Of a stretch of DNA of 64,000 nucleotides, positions 33,558 to 42,826 are shown piece by piece. Origin of the DNA: Pseudobacteriovorax sp. GTDB lineage: Bacteria > Bdellovibrionota_B > Oligoflexia > Oligoflexales > Oligoflexaceae. The notes under the pieces were generated by a model. The model was given only the letters and a program-made list of their open reading frames with translations, made no database searches and was not told the DNA's origin. The DNA lies in assembly GCA_013215145.1 (NCBI GenBank), contig JABSRP010000014.1, forward strand, positions 124,001 through 188,000, read 5' to 3'. The first letter of the stretch is position 1, and every line of letters begins with the position of its first letter. The translations under genes and the position numbers were made by a program.

Positions 33558-35899
33558 GCAGCTACCGCACCTCCGGACATATTTTGAATAATAGCTTCAT
33601 TGGACGAAACACCGGCATCATTCTCAGGACTCTGAAATACCATTTCATTGATCTCTAGTAGACTAATCACTCCATTATTGGCAAGGCCACGTATTCGAGA
33701 AATGATCTTCATCTCAGCCATACGATAGTTGGTATCATCAACACTACCCATGGTATCAAGATCTTCAATCCAAGAATCTGCCAACTCCTCGGGAGCCTTG
33801 TGAAGTAAAAGATCCCTAACGTGCTCCGGACAACCCGCGAGGAATAAGAGCAAAGGCTCACGCTCCATGCCCAGAACAATCTCTAACAAATGTCCGTCTT
33901 TTAGATAAGGCAAAATTTCAACAGTTACGAGCTTCATCTTCAGACCTCTTGCGATCTCGGGATTATTATTGCTGAGGGTAACCATCAACTTCTTCTGTTC
34001 ACCTAAGGTAGCCTTTTCAAGAAGGTCGAGAAGAATATCACTTGATCTTAGATTTTCGGTGTCAAATTCCGGTCTAGTTTTAACTTTTTTATGCAAAGCT
34101 TGGGCGACATTTAACAAGTAGTCTTTAGGTATCGCCTCAGCAGTAGACAGCTCACTTAGAAGCTGAACTTTGGCTTCTCCCTGATACATCTCGAAGACAG
34201 ATGCTCGCTTTTTTCGTCCCAATTGGGTTAATACGATACTCTGAATTTGAACTTTTTCCTCTGAAATCAAATTGAAAATTTGCTCAGAATCAAGTTTTGT
34301 CAAGAAGTCAAACTTCTCAGAGGATTTGCGAGTAAGCACTCGAATTTCACTGGCTGTCACTCGGGTTTTTAATTTCTCTAATAATTCCAGTTGCTCTTCT
34401 AAACTAAAGTCAAAGCTTGAGCGATGATAAAACTCGCTTAGCTCGTACAAGTCTCTTTGAAGGGTCGGATCACTCAACAACTCAAATATCACAACCTGCC
34501 CAAAGATGTTTACATACTTAGCGGTGAATTCCACACCATCTTCTCGGATCATACGAGAGAAAGTCTCTTTAGCAACTTTTGGCTGTTCCATAAACATCTT
34601 TATCAGCTCTTCTTTCAGCACTCTTATTTTTAAAACCAGTTGCGCATCTTCAGACTTTACAGATGTGTCGGCTCCCTCCGATGATCTGCTATCACCCCCC
34701 TGAAACCCCGATCCTGCTTGTAAAATCGCAGGGCCACCTAAACCTGCCTGACCAGACTGGTTAGACGATATCATTTCGTTTGCGGACCGATTTGCCTTTG
34801 AAAACTTGATGACAGCCAAAAGCATTAAGGTTAGGAGTAAAATGAGACCAGCCACATAGACTGCCACCTCCTCCATACTCATTGACTCTTCACTAGTGGA
34901 GGAATTGATATCAGACCGCCTCATACTCGATTCATTAGTGGCAGAAGAGACACTCTCGGAACTATTAGATGATTCCGTGGCGGAGGTGGAACTTGAGTTT
35001 TGCTCACTCAGTCTCTCGCTACTGGTGTTGGTAATGATTTCTTTTGTCCCGGCTAAGTCTCTAAAGATGGTTAACATTTCCCTGAGCTTACCCAGGCCAT
35101 AAGGATCATTTTTTTCAGCTGCGAGTCGCTTTTGTTTTTCGCTAAAAGACTCAGGAAAGGGGGTAACTCTAACGTTGATATTCATCGGCGATGCAAATTT
35201 AGTGCGAGCTTCAAAAATCGTAGCGATCCGTTGTCGATTCTCTTCGCTGAGGGCCTCATCCATAGTTATTTCGGTCTGAATATTATCAATTCGAAAGACC
35301 ATATCTGACTGAGGGTGGGTTACTAGACGGTTGGATGGCATGCCCCTTGCTGCATCTCGGGTGATCTGTGCCCCCTCGATCACCAAGGCCTCTAACAAAC
35401 ATTGGTCAGGACAGTATCGATCAAAAACCTTCTTCGCCATATCTCTGATTCGAAACTCTAATCCTTCCTTTAATCCTGTGACAGCTTGCTTTTCTGGTCC
35501 TATTCTCGGAACCATAACTTGGGACCATTGGACATCAGAATTTGATGTGAAAGGACGCAAATTAATTTTAATAATCTTTTTGAGACGAGATTTATTCTCT
35601 TCCGTAACACGACTATCGATTTGAATATCGACTCTAATTTGGTCAACTTCGAGATCGCTTCGACCTACCGAGTCTGCTGTGGACTCAAAACCCATGTCCA
35701 TTCCATTAGATACTTTTTCCCTCATCGTCACGTCAACATCGACAATGTCGCAGGCATCCGCACACAGTCGTGTGAGAAGAGGTTCCAGCCTGTTATAAAC
35801 CTGGGTTTTGATTTTTTGAGCGGCAGCATCTGGACGTGAGCTTTGCGCCCATGAAAACGAAGAAAGTAAAAGTGTTAAGATAATCAAAATGCGATTCAT
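33554..35899 (-). CDS. Membrane-anchored FliF/FliG-like chimera
   Basis: 781 residues. Signal peptide 1-19 (cut near SWA-QS). Two periplasmic repeats about 85-135 and 200-250 (IRVDIQIDSRVTEENKSRL..SQVMVP; RIDNIQTEITMDEALSEENR..VRVTPFPE) resemble the ring-building C-terminal periplasmic part of FliF. A Ser-rich linker (285-340) leads to one membrane helix (about 344-366). The cytoplasmic end looks like FliG: a middle domain about 535-605 (EQIFNLISEEKVQIQSIVLTQ) and a C-terminal domain about 620-755. By hand alignment to E. coli FliG, motor residues R281, D288, D289, R297 correspond to E705, E712, D713, D721. A standard FliG exists at 62717-63718. Function unknown. Confidence 0.7.
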   Translation of the reverse strand: MNRILIILTLLLSSFSWAQSSRPDAAAQKIKTQVYNRLEPLLTRLCADACDIVDVDVTMREKVSNGMDMGFESTADSVGRSDLEVDQIRVDIQIDSRVTEENKSRLKKIIKINLRPFTSNSDVQWSQVMVPRIGPEKQAVTGLKEGLEFRIRDMAKKVFDRYCPDQCLLEALVIEGAQITRDAARGMPSNRLVTHPQSDMVFRIDNIQTEITMDEALSEENRQRIATIFEARTKFASPMNINVRVTPFPESFSEKQKRLAAEKNDPYGLGKLREMLTIFRDLAGTKEIITNTSSERLSEQNSSSTSATESSNSSESVSSATNESSMRRSDINSSTSEESMSMEEVAVYVAGLILLLTLMLLAVIKFSKANRSANEMISSNQSGQAGLGGPAILQAGSGFQGGDSRSSEGADTSVKSEDAQLVLKIRVLKEELIKMFMEQPKVAKETFSRMIREDGVEFTAKYVNIFGQVVIFELLSDPTLQRDLYELSEFYHRSSFDFSLEEQLELLEKLKTRVTASEIRVLTRKSSEKFDFLTKLDSEQIFNLISEEKVQIQSIVLTQLGRKKRASVFEMYQGEAKVQLLSELSTAEAIPKDYLLNVAQALHKKVKTRPEFDTENLRSSDILLDLLEKATLGEQKKLMVTLSNNNPEIARGLKMKLVTVEILPYLKDGHLLEIVLGMEREPLLLFLAGCPEHVRDLLLHKAPEELADSWIEDLDTMGSVDDTNYRMAEMKIISRIRGLANNGVISLLEINEMVFQSPENDAGVSSNEAIIQNMSGGAVAA

Positions 35900-35925
35900 A
35901 ATATACCTGCAGTACTAATAAACTT

Positions 35926-35947
35926 GATCCGAAGTAAGAATCGGATC
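35926..35947. terminator. Inverted repeat downstream of the L,D-transpeptidase gene
   Basis: GATCCGA (35926-35932) and TCGGATC (35941-35947) form a 7-bp stem with an 8-base loop. On the minus strand it is followed by AAGTTTATT, a poor T-tract. It may partly end transcription before the FliF/FliG-like gene. Confidence 0.35.
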
Positions 35948-35990
35948 TAAGTTCAACTAATAGAGAGGAATATTTTGCATGGTGGAGCTA

Positions 35991-36992
35991 TTACAAATTC
36001 GATTTCTTGCTGCTAGTATGCTTGGCCGAGGGAGAGTCTTTGGATAGCTTTGCAAAAAGCTCGCGTGAGTAAGGCTGCGGCTCAAATCGTAACTCTTCAA
36101 AGACCTCGTGAGCAATTTTCCAACCATCGTCTGATTTCGTCCAATAAAGAATCTTACGTCCTTGAGACGAATAACGGTCGTCCCCTTGGAAGTTTTGATT
36201 CATGATTGCCACGGCATATTTAGCATGTGAAAAAACTCTAAGATTTGAGAATTGGATAGTCATATTCTCATAACTATTAAACACCCGATCTTTGTATGCT
36301 TTATACGCATCGATATCTTTTCCTCGGTACTTAAAGTCCCGCTGGTATTTATCGATATACTCACCAATCTCTCGGCTTTGCCAAGCTTGGTACCATTGTT
36401 TCGTCGCGGTTCGGATGGCCTCCAAATCTTCAGGAACGTTGACTTGAGAGCTATCGTCAGTGATCATCACCAAGGTTTGCTTTGGTCTTAACCAGTTGGC
36501 AAGAGAGATAATATCTGCGTTATAGAAGGCAACACAACCTTCGGTAACGTTTGCTTCTTCAATACGGGCATCCTTTTCGACTCCGTGTAGCCAGATCCCA
36601 TATCCGGTCTTTTTTTGTTTCCTATCAAATTCATTTGGGAAGTTGATAGGAATCGCAAAGGGGCCATATTTCGCGGGAAGGGTCTTTCCGTCAATAAGCT
36701 GCTGGGTAAAATAGATACCTTCCGGGGTTTTATTGTCGCCCTCTACCTGCTTGTCACCATGAGCCTTGCCAATAGCGATTCTCAGAGACATGAGCTGCTC
36801 AGCATCGCTGGGATCACTTGGCCATGTCTTCAACTTAGCAACAAGCTTTGTCTTGTCCACGAGCAAGAAGATAACTTCCTTGTCCGTAGCCAGATCGGAG
36901 ACCGGCTGAGCATAGAGATTTGGGCCCGAAATCAGGACAAAAACGACAAAATAATTCAATACCCACAAACTGTAGCGCATCTTTCGTCCCAT
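35991..36992 (-). CDS. L,D-transpeptidase-type enzyme with NTF2-like tail
   Basis: 333 residues with a signal peptide (about 1-29). The YkuD catalytic domain (about 38-180) has the motif centred on His136 and the nucleophile Cys153 (WLHG...TEGCVAF). The tail (about 190-310; YQAWQSREIGEYIDKY..GWKIAHE) is NTF2-like. This order is that of Helicobacter Csd6 and Campylobacter Pgp2, which trim peptidoglycan peptides and shape helical cells. It may therefore be an L,D-carboxypeptidase rather than a cross-linking enzyme. It acts in the periplasm. Confidence 0.83.
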   Translation of the reverse strand: MGRKMRYSLWVLNYFVVFVLISGPNLYAQPVSDLATDKEVIFLLVDKTKLVAKLKTWPSDPSDAEQLMSLRIAIGKAHGDKQVEGDNKTPEGIYFTQQLIDGKTLPAKYGPFAIPINFPNEFDRKQKKTGYGIWLHGVEKDARIEEANVTEGCVAFYNADIISLANWLRPKQTLVMITDDSSQVNVPEDLEAIRTATKQWYQAWQSREIGEYIDKYQRDFKYRGKDIDAYKAYKDRVFNSYENMTIQFSNLRVFSHAKYAVAIMNQNFQGDDRYSSQGRKILYWTKSDDGWKIAHEVFEELRFEPQPYSRELFAKLSKDSPSAKHTSSKKSNL

Positions 36993-37038
36993 CTTTAGCT
37001 ACCTTTCTCTAAAATCTGTTTTCGTATTATAGCCGCAC

Positions 37039-38058
37039 TCAAACCCGATGTGACTCCAATACTTGAACCACATCTGACATATCCTTCGGCAGCGGCACTT
37101 CGAATGCAAGCTTTTTTCCAGTCATGGGGTGCGTGAACCCCAGCAGTCTAGCATGCAACATCTGCCTCTTTACATTACTGAGCGAAAACTTTACCTCTTT
37201 GGGCAATCGTCCAGGCCAAGCTTGATTTGTTCCGTACACGGTATCACCAACAATAGGGATTCCCAAGTCCTTTGCATGGATTCGAATCTGGTGCGTCCGC
37301 CCAGTGTCTAGCTTTACCTGCAGTAAGCTCACACAGGAGGCGTAGCTCTTTTTGGTACGGAAAGTCGATTTAGCATACCTATAACCTGCTTGATCGCCAT
37401 CCTCTAACCGCTCAACAGAATCTAAGCTATGACTCCTAAACCTAGTTCGGTGGTTTTCATCACGGTTCAAGTAGCTTTCGTGCACCTTTTCCGCTTCCGC
37501 CATAACCCCTCGACATATCGCAAAGTATTCACGAATATTGGTCTTGTCATGGAACTGCTTAGCTAGGTCGCTATGGCATTTTCGATGCTTTGCTATCACA
37601 ATTACACCTGTCGTGTCTTTGTCTAATCTGTGCACGATACCCGGCCGATCCCAGTCCCCGGGAAGGTCATGCGCTTCTCGATCTAGGTGGTAAAGAACAC
37701 CCTCAATAAGGGTGGGCTCTTTGGTACCTGCTCCCGGATGAACCACCAGATTCGAAGGTTTGTTAACCACGATAAGGTCATTGTCCTCGTAAACGATCTC
37801 CAAATCCATCTTAACCGGCTGAACAAGGCTCGGAGGACCGAGAGCGGCATCTCCAGAAATAACTATTTCGTCACCAGCTTGAACTAAGACCTTTGCTTTT
37901 GCGGGAACTCCATTCACCTGCACACTTTGTGCCTTGATGATTTTTTGTGCCTGGCTACGCGTAACATCCAATTGTTCACTTAACAGTATATCTAGCCTGA
38001 TATTACTATTTGATTCATCTACTACGATGTTATTATTTTGTTCTGACTGTCCTGACAC
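37039..38058 (-). CDS. rluD: RluD-family 23S rRNA pseudouridine synthase
   Basis: 339 residues. An N-terminal S4 RNA-binding domain (RLDILLSEQLDVTRSQAQKIIKAQSVQVNG) precedes the RluA-type catalytic domain with HRLDKDTTGVIVIAK, where the Asp is the nucleophile, and LDTGRTHQIRIHAKDLGIPIVGDTVYG. It probably modifies helix 69 of 23S rRNA. Its GTG start lies 37 bases inside the upstream J-like/HTH gene, an unusually long overlap for this window, though the S4 domain supports this start. Confidence 0.9.
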   Translation of the reverse strand: MSGQSEQNNNIVVDESNSNIRLDILLSEQLDVTRSQAQKIIKAQSVQVNGVPAKAKVLVQAGDEIVISGDAALGPPSLVQPVKMDLEIVYEDNDLIVVNKPSNLVVHPGAGTKEPTLIEGVLYHLDREAHDLPGDWDRPGIVHRLDKDTTGVIVIAKHRKCHSDLAKQFHDKTNIREYFAICRGVMAEAEKVHESYLNRDENHRTRFRSHSLDSVERLEDGDQAGYRYAKSTFRTKKSYASCVSLLQVKLDTGRTHQIRIHAKDLGIPIVGDTVYGTNQAWPGRLPKEVKFSLSNVKRQMLHARLLGFTHPMTGKKLAFEVPLPKDMSDVVQVLESHRV

Positions 38059-38822
38059 TGCTTAAGAGACTCCAAATATTTCACCACCAATCTATCTAAA
38101 CCTTCTTGAACACCTAGATATTGGAGGCATATCTTCAAAAAGCCTTTAACATACACAATTGACGGCAGACTTTGATAGTCATTATTTTCAAGAGCAATGA
38201 TATATTGCAAAGAAACTTTCGTACTATCCTGCAACTCATCTAGACTAACTGACTGAATCTCCCTTAAGTTACTAAGAAGGCTGCCATCGATAGGACCCTC
38301 GGCGACTCGGGATCTAATTTTCTCCTGGACTTCGCTATTGAGAGCCGATCCGGCAAATCTCTTTTTGATCGCAACATTTTTACCAGCAACTCGCTTAACA
38401 TTAGTCTCTACTTGCCAAAAGTCTCGCTGGGGAACTTCCTCGGGTCCAGTGTCTCCTAAGTCTTCAGACATCTGAGATGGTGTGTCCGAACCAAAGGGAT
38501 CGTTGACAAGGTCGCTAGATTCGTTGTGAATTCTTTCCACTGGTTCCCCAGCATCATAATCCTTACGGAGTATGTCATCAGAAAGTACCCGATAAGCCTC
38601 CTCCAGATTCAAAATTGCCGTTTTGGCCTCATCCTCCGAAATCAGGGAATAAATGGCTTGATTTGAGGACGCGTAGGTATTTTTCAAACGAACGTAGGCC
38701 TCGCGAACTTGAGCCTTGCACGCGTCCTGAGATATCTCAAGAATGTCGTACAAGCTTATTTTGGTTGGACCTCCCTGAGAAAAACCAATTTGATCGTTTT
38801 TTTGATTCTGAAAGTCTTCCAT
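38022..38822 (-). CDS. J-like domain fused to RodZ-type helix-turn-helix
   Basis: 266 residues, soluble. Residues about 23-90 follow a J-domain helical pattern (SLYDILEISQDACKAQVREAYVRLK...LEEAYRVLSDDILRKDYD) but lack the HPD tripeptide needed to stimulate DnaK. An acidic linker follows, then about 181-240 is a RodZ-like HTH (LREIQSVSLDELQDSTKVSLQYIIALE...YVKGFLKICLQYLGV). There is no membrane helix, so it is not RodZ itself. It starts one base into the stop of the MinD-like gene (TAATG), so the two are coupled and may work together in cell polarity or envelope organisation. Confidence 0.75.
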   Translation of the reverse strand: MEDFQNQKNDQIGFSQGGPTKISLYDILEISQDACKAQVREAYVRLKNTYASSNQAIYSLISEDEAKTAILNLEEAYRVLSDDILRKDYDAGEPVERIHNESSDLVNDPFGSDTPSQMSEDLGDTGPEEVPQRDFWQVETNVKRVAGKNVAIKKRFAGSALNSEVQEKIRSRVAEGPIDGSLLSNLREIQSVSLDELQDSTKVSLQYIIALENNDYQSLPSIVYVKGFLKICLQYLGVQEGLDRLVVKYLESLKQCQDSQNKIITS

Positions 38823-39889
38823 TATATTCTCCCTCGTAGACCCATCACATTAAGACAGTGAGCAGCCGAGTTTGCCAACCTGTTAGCTATCTGACTATGG
38901 GGATATTCTGTCACAAGCAATCGTCTATTCTTAAGAGCCTTTACGACATTTTCATCGTAATTCAAGCTACCAATGAACTTTGATTGCAAGCCAAAATATT
39001 TCTGGCATATATGCTCCATCGAATTTCCGATGTCAGCGTCTGCCTGTTCTCGAGTCTGGTTGATAATGATTCCTGCATAACGCCCTAAAACGGCTTGGGA
39101 GAAGTTATGGATGAATCTTGGGTAGGAAATTTTCAAGTTCTGCAGGTAGTACGCGTATCCTTTATTGAGACTACCACCGCTCATGGTTCCAAATCCTGAG
39201 AGGATATCTTCAGCAGCATCCATACTCCGCGTGTTCCGACCAACGTTATGAATGAGTTTCTGCAGGGACATTTTCAAAAAAACGTAGGCATTCTCTATCG
39301 AGGTAGGTTCCGGCAACACTGTGACCAGACCCAAATGGCTTCCGACAAAAAGATCTAAGGTATGACGATGAGTCCCAGCTCCTAAATCGAGAAGCACAAT
39401 ATCGACACGAAAATCTTTTTTACAGTTATAAATGACCTCCCAAAGACTCTTGATAGGTCCTTGTTTCGCTTCAAATGTCTCAAGAAGTTGGTCTTCGCGC
39501 CCACCTGCTACGAAAGCCAACCCGTGAACGGGTGCGGGAAGGATTACGTCTCTGAAACTGTATTTTTTTGTCACAAAAAAATCTGCTAAGGACTTTTTTG
39601 GCATTGAGATCCCAAAATGAGAATGTAAGTTTGAGCAACCAAGATCGAGATCCATAACCAAAACTCGATACCCACATTGAGCCAGCGCTGCACCAAGGTT
39701 AGCACTGATAATACTTTTCCCAACTCCACCTTTTCCACCACCAACGGCGGCTATCAAAGGTATTTTATAAGGACTCGAAACCTTGCTCGGGTAGGCACAT
39801 CCCAATCGCCAATTATCGAAGTTTTTAATTACATGCTGGCTCAGACGGGAGGTCGTCGATTCCTTTTGCGATCTTTTAACTTCAAACAT
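38822..39889 (-). CDS. MinD/FlhG-like ATPase
   Basis: About 355 residues from the ATG at 39889, which has AGGGG upstream; the frame stays open to 39952 (TTG) but without a ribosome site. A ~50-residue N-terminal extension precedes the deviant Walker A motif GGGKGGVGKS, then VMDLDLGCSNLHSHFG and VLLDLGAGTHRHTLD. The rest follows the MinD/FlhG fold (LPEPTSIENAY, LGLVTV). No MinE or MinC is present. It is coupled to the J-like/HTH protein. Roles in positioning flagella, pili or division sites are possible. Confidence 0.82.
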   Translation of the reverse strand: MFEVKRSQKESTTSRLSQHVIKNFDNWRLGCAYPSKVSSPYKIPLIAAVGGGKGGVGKSIISANLGAALAQCGYRVLVMDLDLGCSNLHSHFGISMPKKSLADFFVTKKYSFRDVILPAPVHGLAFVAGGREDQLLETFEAKQGPIKSLWEVIYNCKKDFRVDIVLLDLGAGTHRHTLDLFVGSHLGLVTVLPEPTSIENAYVFLKMSLQKLIHNVGRNTRSMDAAEDILSGFGTMSGGSLNKGYAYYLQNLKISYPRFIHNFSQAVLGRYAGIIINQTREQADADIGNSMEHICQKYFGLQSKFIGSLNYDENVVKALKNRRLLVTEYPHSQIANRLANSAAHCLNVMGLRGRI

Positions 39890-40186
39890 CTCGACCCCTG
39901 TACCCATGTAGTGAAATATTAAACCGTCGACAACTTCGATAGTCTTCGCCAATTACTATTATAAAGCGACTCTGTTGATAACTTCAACGTCTGGCAAACA
40001 TCGATCAGTTTTTTTGCGAATTTGATATTTCGTAGACATAGCTCAATAAATTCAAAACGATTTACGATGATTAAGTCTTCATGGGAAAGTAGCTATTTCA
40101 AAGGCAAGGAAGGATTTTCCTACATTGGAGAAAAAGATTGTCTCACATGATCCGATATCTGAGCAAAACGAAAGAGAGGGTTTCCG

Positions 40187-41614
40187 ATGAGCAAGAGTCA
40201 CAACTCCTTTTACGATTTGGTCATTATAGGTAGCGGACCCGCCGGTGTTCATGCAGCACATAAAGCCCGATCATTAGGCAAGTCTGTAGCGATAATCGAA
40301 AAAGATCCAAAAAATCTTGGTGGAGCCTGGATCCATACTGGAACGATACCTTCGAAAACGTTTCGGGAGGTCCTGGCAGCAGTTCGTGCCATCGATCGCC
40401 ATGTCGGAAGTAAATGGGTAGAAAGACTTGTCTCAAACCTTTCAACTAGCAGTCTCAAGCAAAGAGCCGACGAGGTGTCAACTGATGAAGAAAACCTTCT
40501 TCTCAAACAGCTGGAAGCAGAATCGGTAGATATTATTCGAGGGATTGGATTTATCGAAGATCGCAATACGATACGGATCAACCAACAAGACGGTCAGAGT
40601 GAGAAAATCAAAGCCAATGTAGTCATGATCGCAACGGGATCGAGACCGCGAAGACCAGACAATATTCCCTTTGATGGTTGGCGCATAGTAGACTCAGACG
40701 AGATCCTGACTCTCGAACAGATCCCTCAGTCGATTCTCGTGTTCGGTGCGGGCGTCATTGGATGTGAGTATGCGTGTATTTTTTGGGCTCTTGGTGCACG
40801 AACGATAATCGTCGATGCTAGAGAGCGCATCATGCAATATGCCGACAGGGAAATTTCAGAAGAGCTAAAACGCTCTATGGAAAATATGGGTGTCGAATTC
40901 AAACTTGGATACAATCTCGAGAAAATCGAGACTAAAGGTCCTAAGGTCATCTCTGACTTCACTGTGGAAAAGATCGAATCCGATTTGTTTTTCTTTAGCG
41001 CTGGTCGGGAATCTTGTAGCGATCGCCTAGGTTTGGAACGGGTTTCTGTCGAAACCAATAATCGAGGTGCTATTACAGTTAACGATTACTTTCAAACATC
41101 TGTAGATAATATTTATGCTGCTGGCGACGTGATTGGACCGCCTGCTTTGGCTTGCACCTCGGCATAACAGGGTAGAATAGCTATTTGTCACGCTTTTGGC
41201 CACTCTGTCGAAAAGTTTCCTGAGGTGTTTCCTATGGGAGTCTATACGATACCTGAAATGTCTTCTGTGGGTCATTCAGAGGAGGAGGTACAAACCGAGG
41301 GAATAGATTATGTTGTCGGCAAAGCTCATTACGACGAAATTGCCCGTGGTTATATCCGCGGGGATCATTTTGGACTCCTCAAACTGATCGTGTGTGTTGA
41401 TAGCAAACGAATTCTTGGAGTCCACATAGTTGGGGCAGACGCGGCAAATTTAGTCCACATAGGGCAATGCTTTATGATGAACCACACCTCGGTGGAAACC
41501 ATAGTGCACGAAGTTATATTCAACTATCCCACACTTGCAGAAGCATACAAAATAGCAGCTAAATCTGCATTGAAAAAAATCGAAGAGAAATCCAAACAGT
41601 CAAAGGCTGCTTGA
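40187..41614 (+). pseudogene. sthA: Soluble pyridine nucleotide transhydrogenase, in-frame stop
   Basis: The frame codes a 475-residue SthA-like flavoprotein but is cut by TAA at 41165-41167, codon 327. Reading on in the same frame restores QGRIAICHAFGH...FNYPTLAEAYKIAA, which is the conserved dimerisation half. In relatives the residue before QGR is Asp or Glu, so a single G-to-T change of GAA would explain the stop. The N-terminal FAD motif IIGSGPAGVHAA and the NAD motif FGAGVIGCEYA are intact; TGTIPSK replaces the redox-Cys motif, as expected for SthA. Start ATG with AGAGGG upstream. A sequencing error is possible. Confidence 0.85.
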
Positions 41615-41641
41615 ACCCCATCTTCTAAATACGAAGCTCCT

Positions 41642-41836
41642 CTAAGGTTGACTCTGAGATTCGGAAGCTGCCTGGATCCGCTCTTGTTCCATCTCGTACA
41701 TTTTCTTCTTGGTTCCCGACCAAACGGCAAAGAAAACCATAAAGCTGCCACCCACTAGCCCAATCAAAAGAAAGGTGATGAACTGTCGCCTAAACCTTGG
41801 ATCTACTGGCTTTATTTCCGGATTATTCCATTTCAT
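41642..41836 (-). CDS. Small single-helix membrane protein
   Basis: 64 residues: a charged N-terminus, one membrane helix (about 20-41, FITFLLIGLVGGSFMVFFAVW), and a charged tail rich in Lys, Glu and Gln (KKKMYEMEQERIQAA). AAAGG lies about ten bases before the ATG. It follows rsmI on the same strand with a 16-base gap, so it is probably the second gene of a two-gene unit. No family was recognised; coding is likely from ribosome site, spacing and membrane pattern. Confidence 0.6.
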   Translation of the reverse strand: MKWNNPEIKPVDPRFRRQFITFLLIGLVGGSFMVFFAVWSGTKKKMYEMEQERIQAASESQSQP

Positions 41837-41852
41837 TCAGAAAACCTTTCTT

Positions 41853-42773
41853 CTAATCGGATCCCGACAATTCCGATTTTAGTTTAACGATAAGCTGATA
41901 TAGCTCAGGGCGACCTAACCCCATGTCTTTGCGATCCTTTAAAATTTCTTTCGTCCGTTTTCCGTCCTTGATATCTTGAGCGATGAGATCGGATAAAGAT
42001 TCAGAAAACGAGAGGGAGTCTTCACGATGGTCCGAGAGATCACTCACCATGACGGCAACCTCTCCTTTGAGATTCTCATGGTGTGACGACCAGTCAAGAG
42101 CATCCTTTATGTCCAATTGAACAACTTCTTCGTATACCTTTGTGAGTTCACGCCCAAAGCAAATCTTGCAATTTGGATGCAGACTGGCGATCATTCCGAT
42201 GGTTTTTTTTAAACGCCTGGTAGATTCGTAAAAGACAACCGAAATTAATGCACTATTCCAGGAGCCAATCTCATCTTTGATAGCTTTATCCTTGGGCGGC
42301 AAAAATCCAATAAAGGAGAAGCGACTTGAGGGTAAACCCGATGCACTCACCAAAGCCGTTAAAGCCGAAGCTCCCGGAACGGGAATGACCCGGACGCCAG
42401 ACTCATGAGCGGCGGCTATTAAGCGAAAGCCGGGATCAGACACACAAGGCGTACCCGCATCCGATATGAGCGCGAGACTCAAATTGTTGGAAGAAATTTT
42501 GTGTATCAGCTGTGGAGCCTTTTCCACTTCGACATGATCAAAATAACTAATAACTTCCTTTTTATTAGCGCCAATATGACTTAGAAGCTGTTTCGCTCGT
42601 CGCGTATCTTCTGCCGCAACAACATCGACAGACTTAAGAATACTGGCTGCACGCAGGGTCATATCATCGAGGTTCCCAATGGGAGTCGCGACAACATAGA
42701 CAACAGGTCCGTTTATTTCCCTCACCAAAGGCTCAGCCTCCCTAATATCGTCGTATCGATTCCCGGATAACAT
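41853..42773 (-). CDS. rsmI: 16S rRNA 2'-O-ribose cytidine-1402 methyltransferase
   Basis: 306 residues. The tetrapyrrole-methylase fold of RsmI is clear from VVATPIGNLDDMTLRA, AAEDTRRAKQLLSH, SDAGTPCVSDPGFRL, VPGASALTALVSASGLP and FIGFLPPK. It methylates C1402 in the decoding site of 16S rRNA together with RsmH. The stop is followed by the small membrane protein gene, and upstream lies the oppositely directed 6S RNA. Confidence 0.95.
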   Translation of the reverse strand: MLSGNRYDDIREAEPLVREINGPVVYVVATPIGNLDDMTLRAASILKSVDVVAAEDTRRAKQLLSHIGANKKEVISYFDHVEVEKAPQLIHKISSNNLSLALISDAGTPCVSDPGFRLIAAAHESGVRVIPVPGASALTALVSASGLPSSRFSFIGFLPPKDKAIKDEIGSWNSALISVVFYESTRRLKKTIGMIASLHPNCKICFGRELTKVYEEVVQLDIKDALDWSSHHENLKGEVAVMVSDLSDHREDSLSFSESLSDLIAQDIKDGKRTKEILKDRKDMGLGRPELYQLIVKLKSELSGSD

Positions 42774-42826
42774 GATTCAGACAAATTGTCCTGAAAAAGT
42801 CACAAAACTGTGTTAGGTTTCCCAAT

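Noticed and set aside
41165..41167. Programmed recoding at the sthA stop
   Set aside because: TAA is not a known selenocysteine or pyrrolysine codon and no special downstream structure was seen; a point mutation is simpler.
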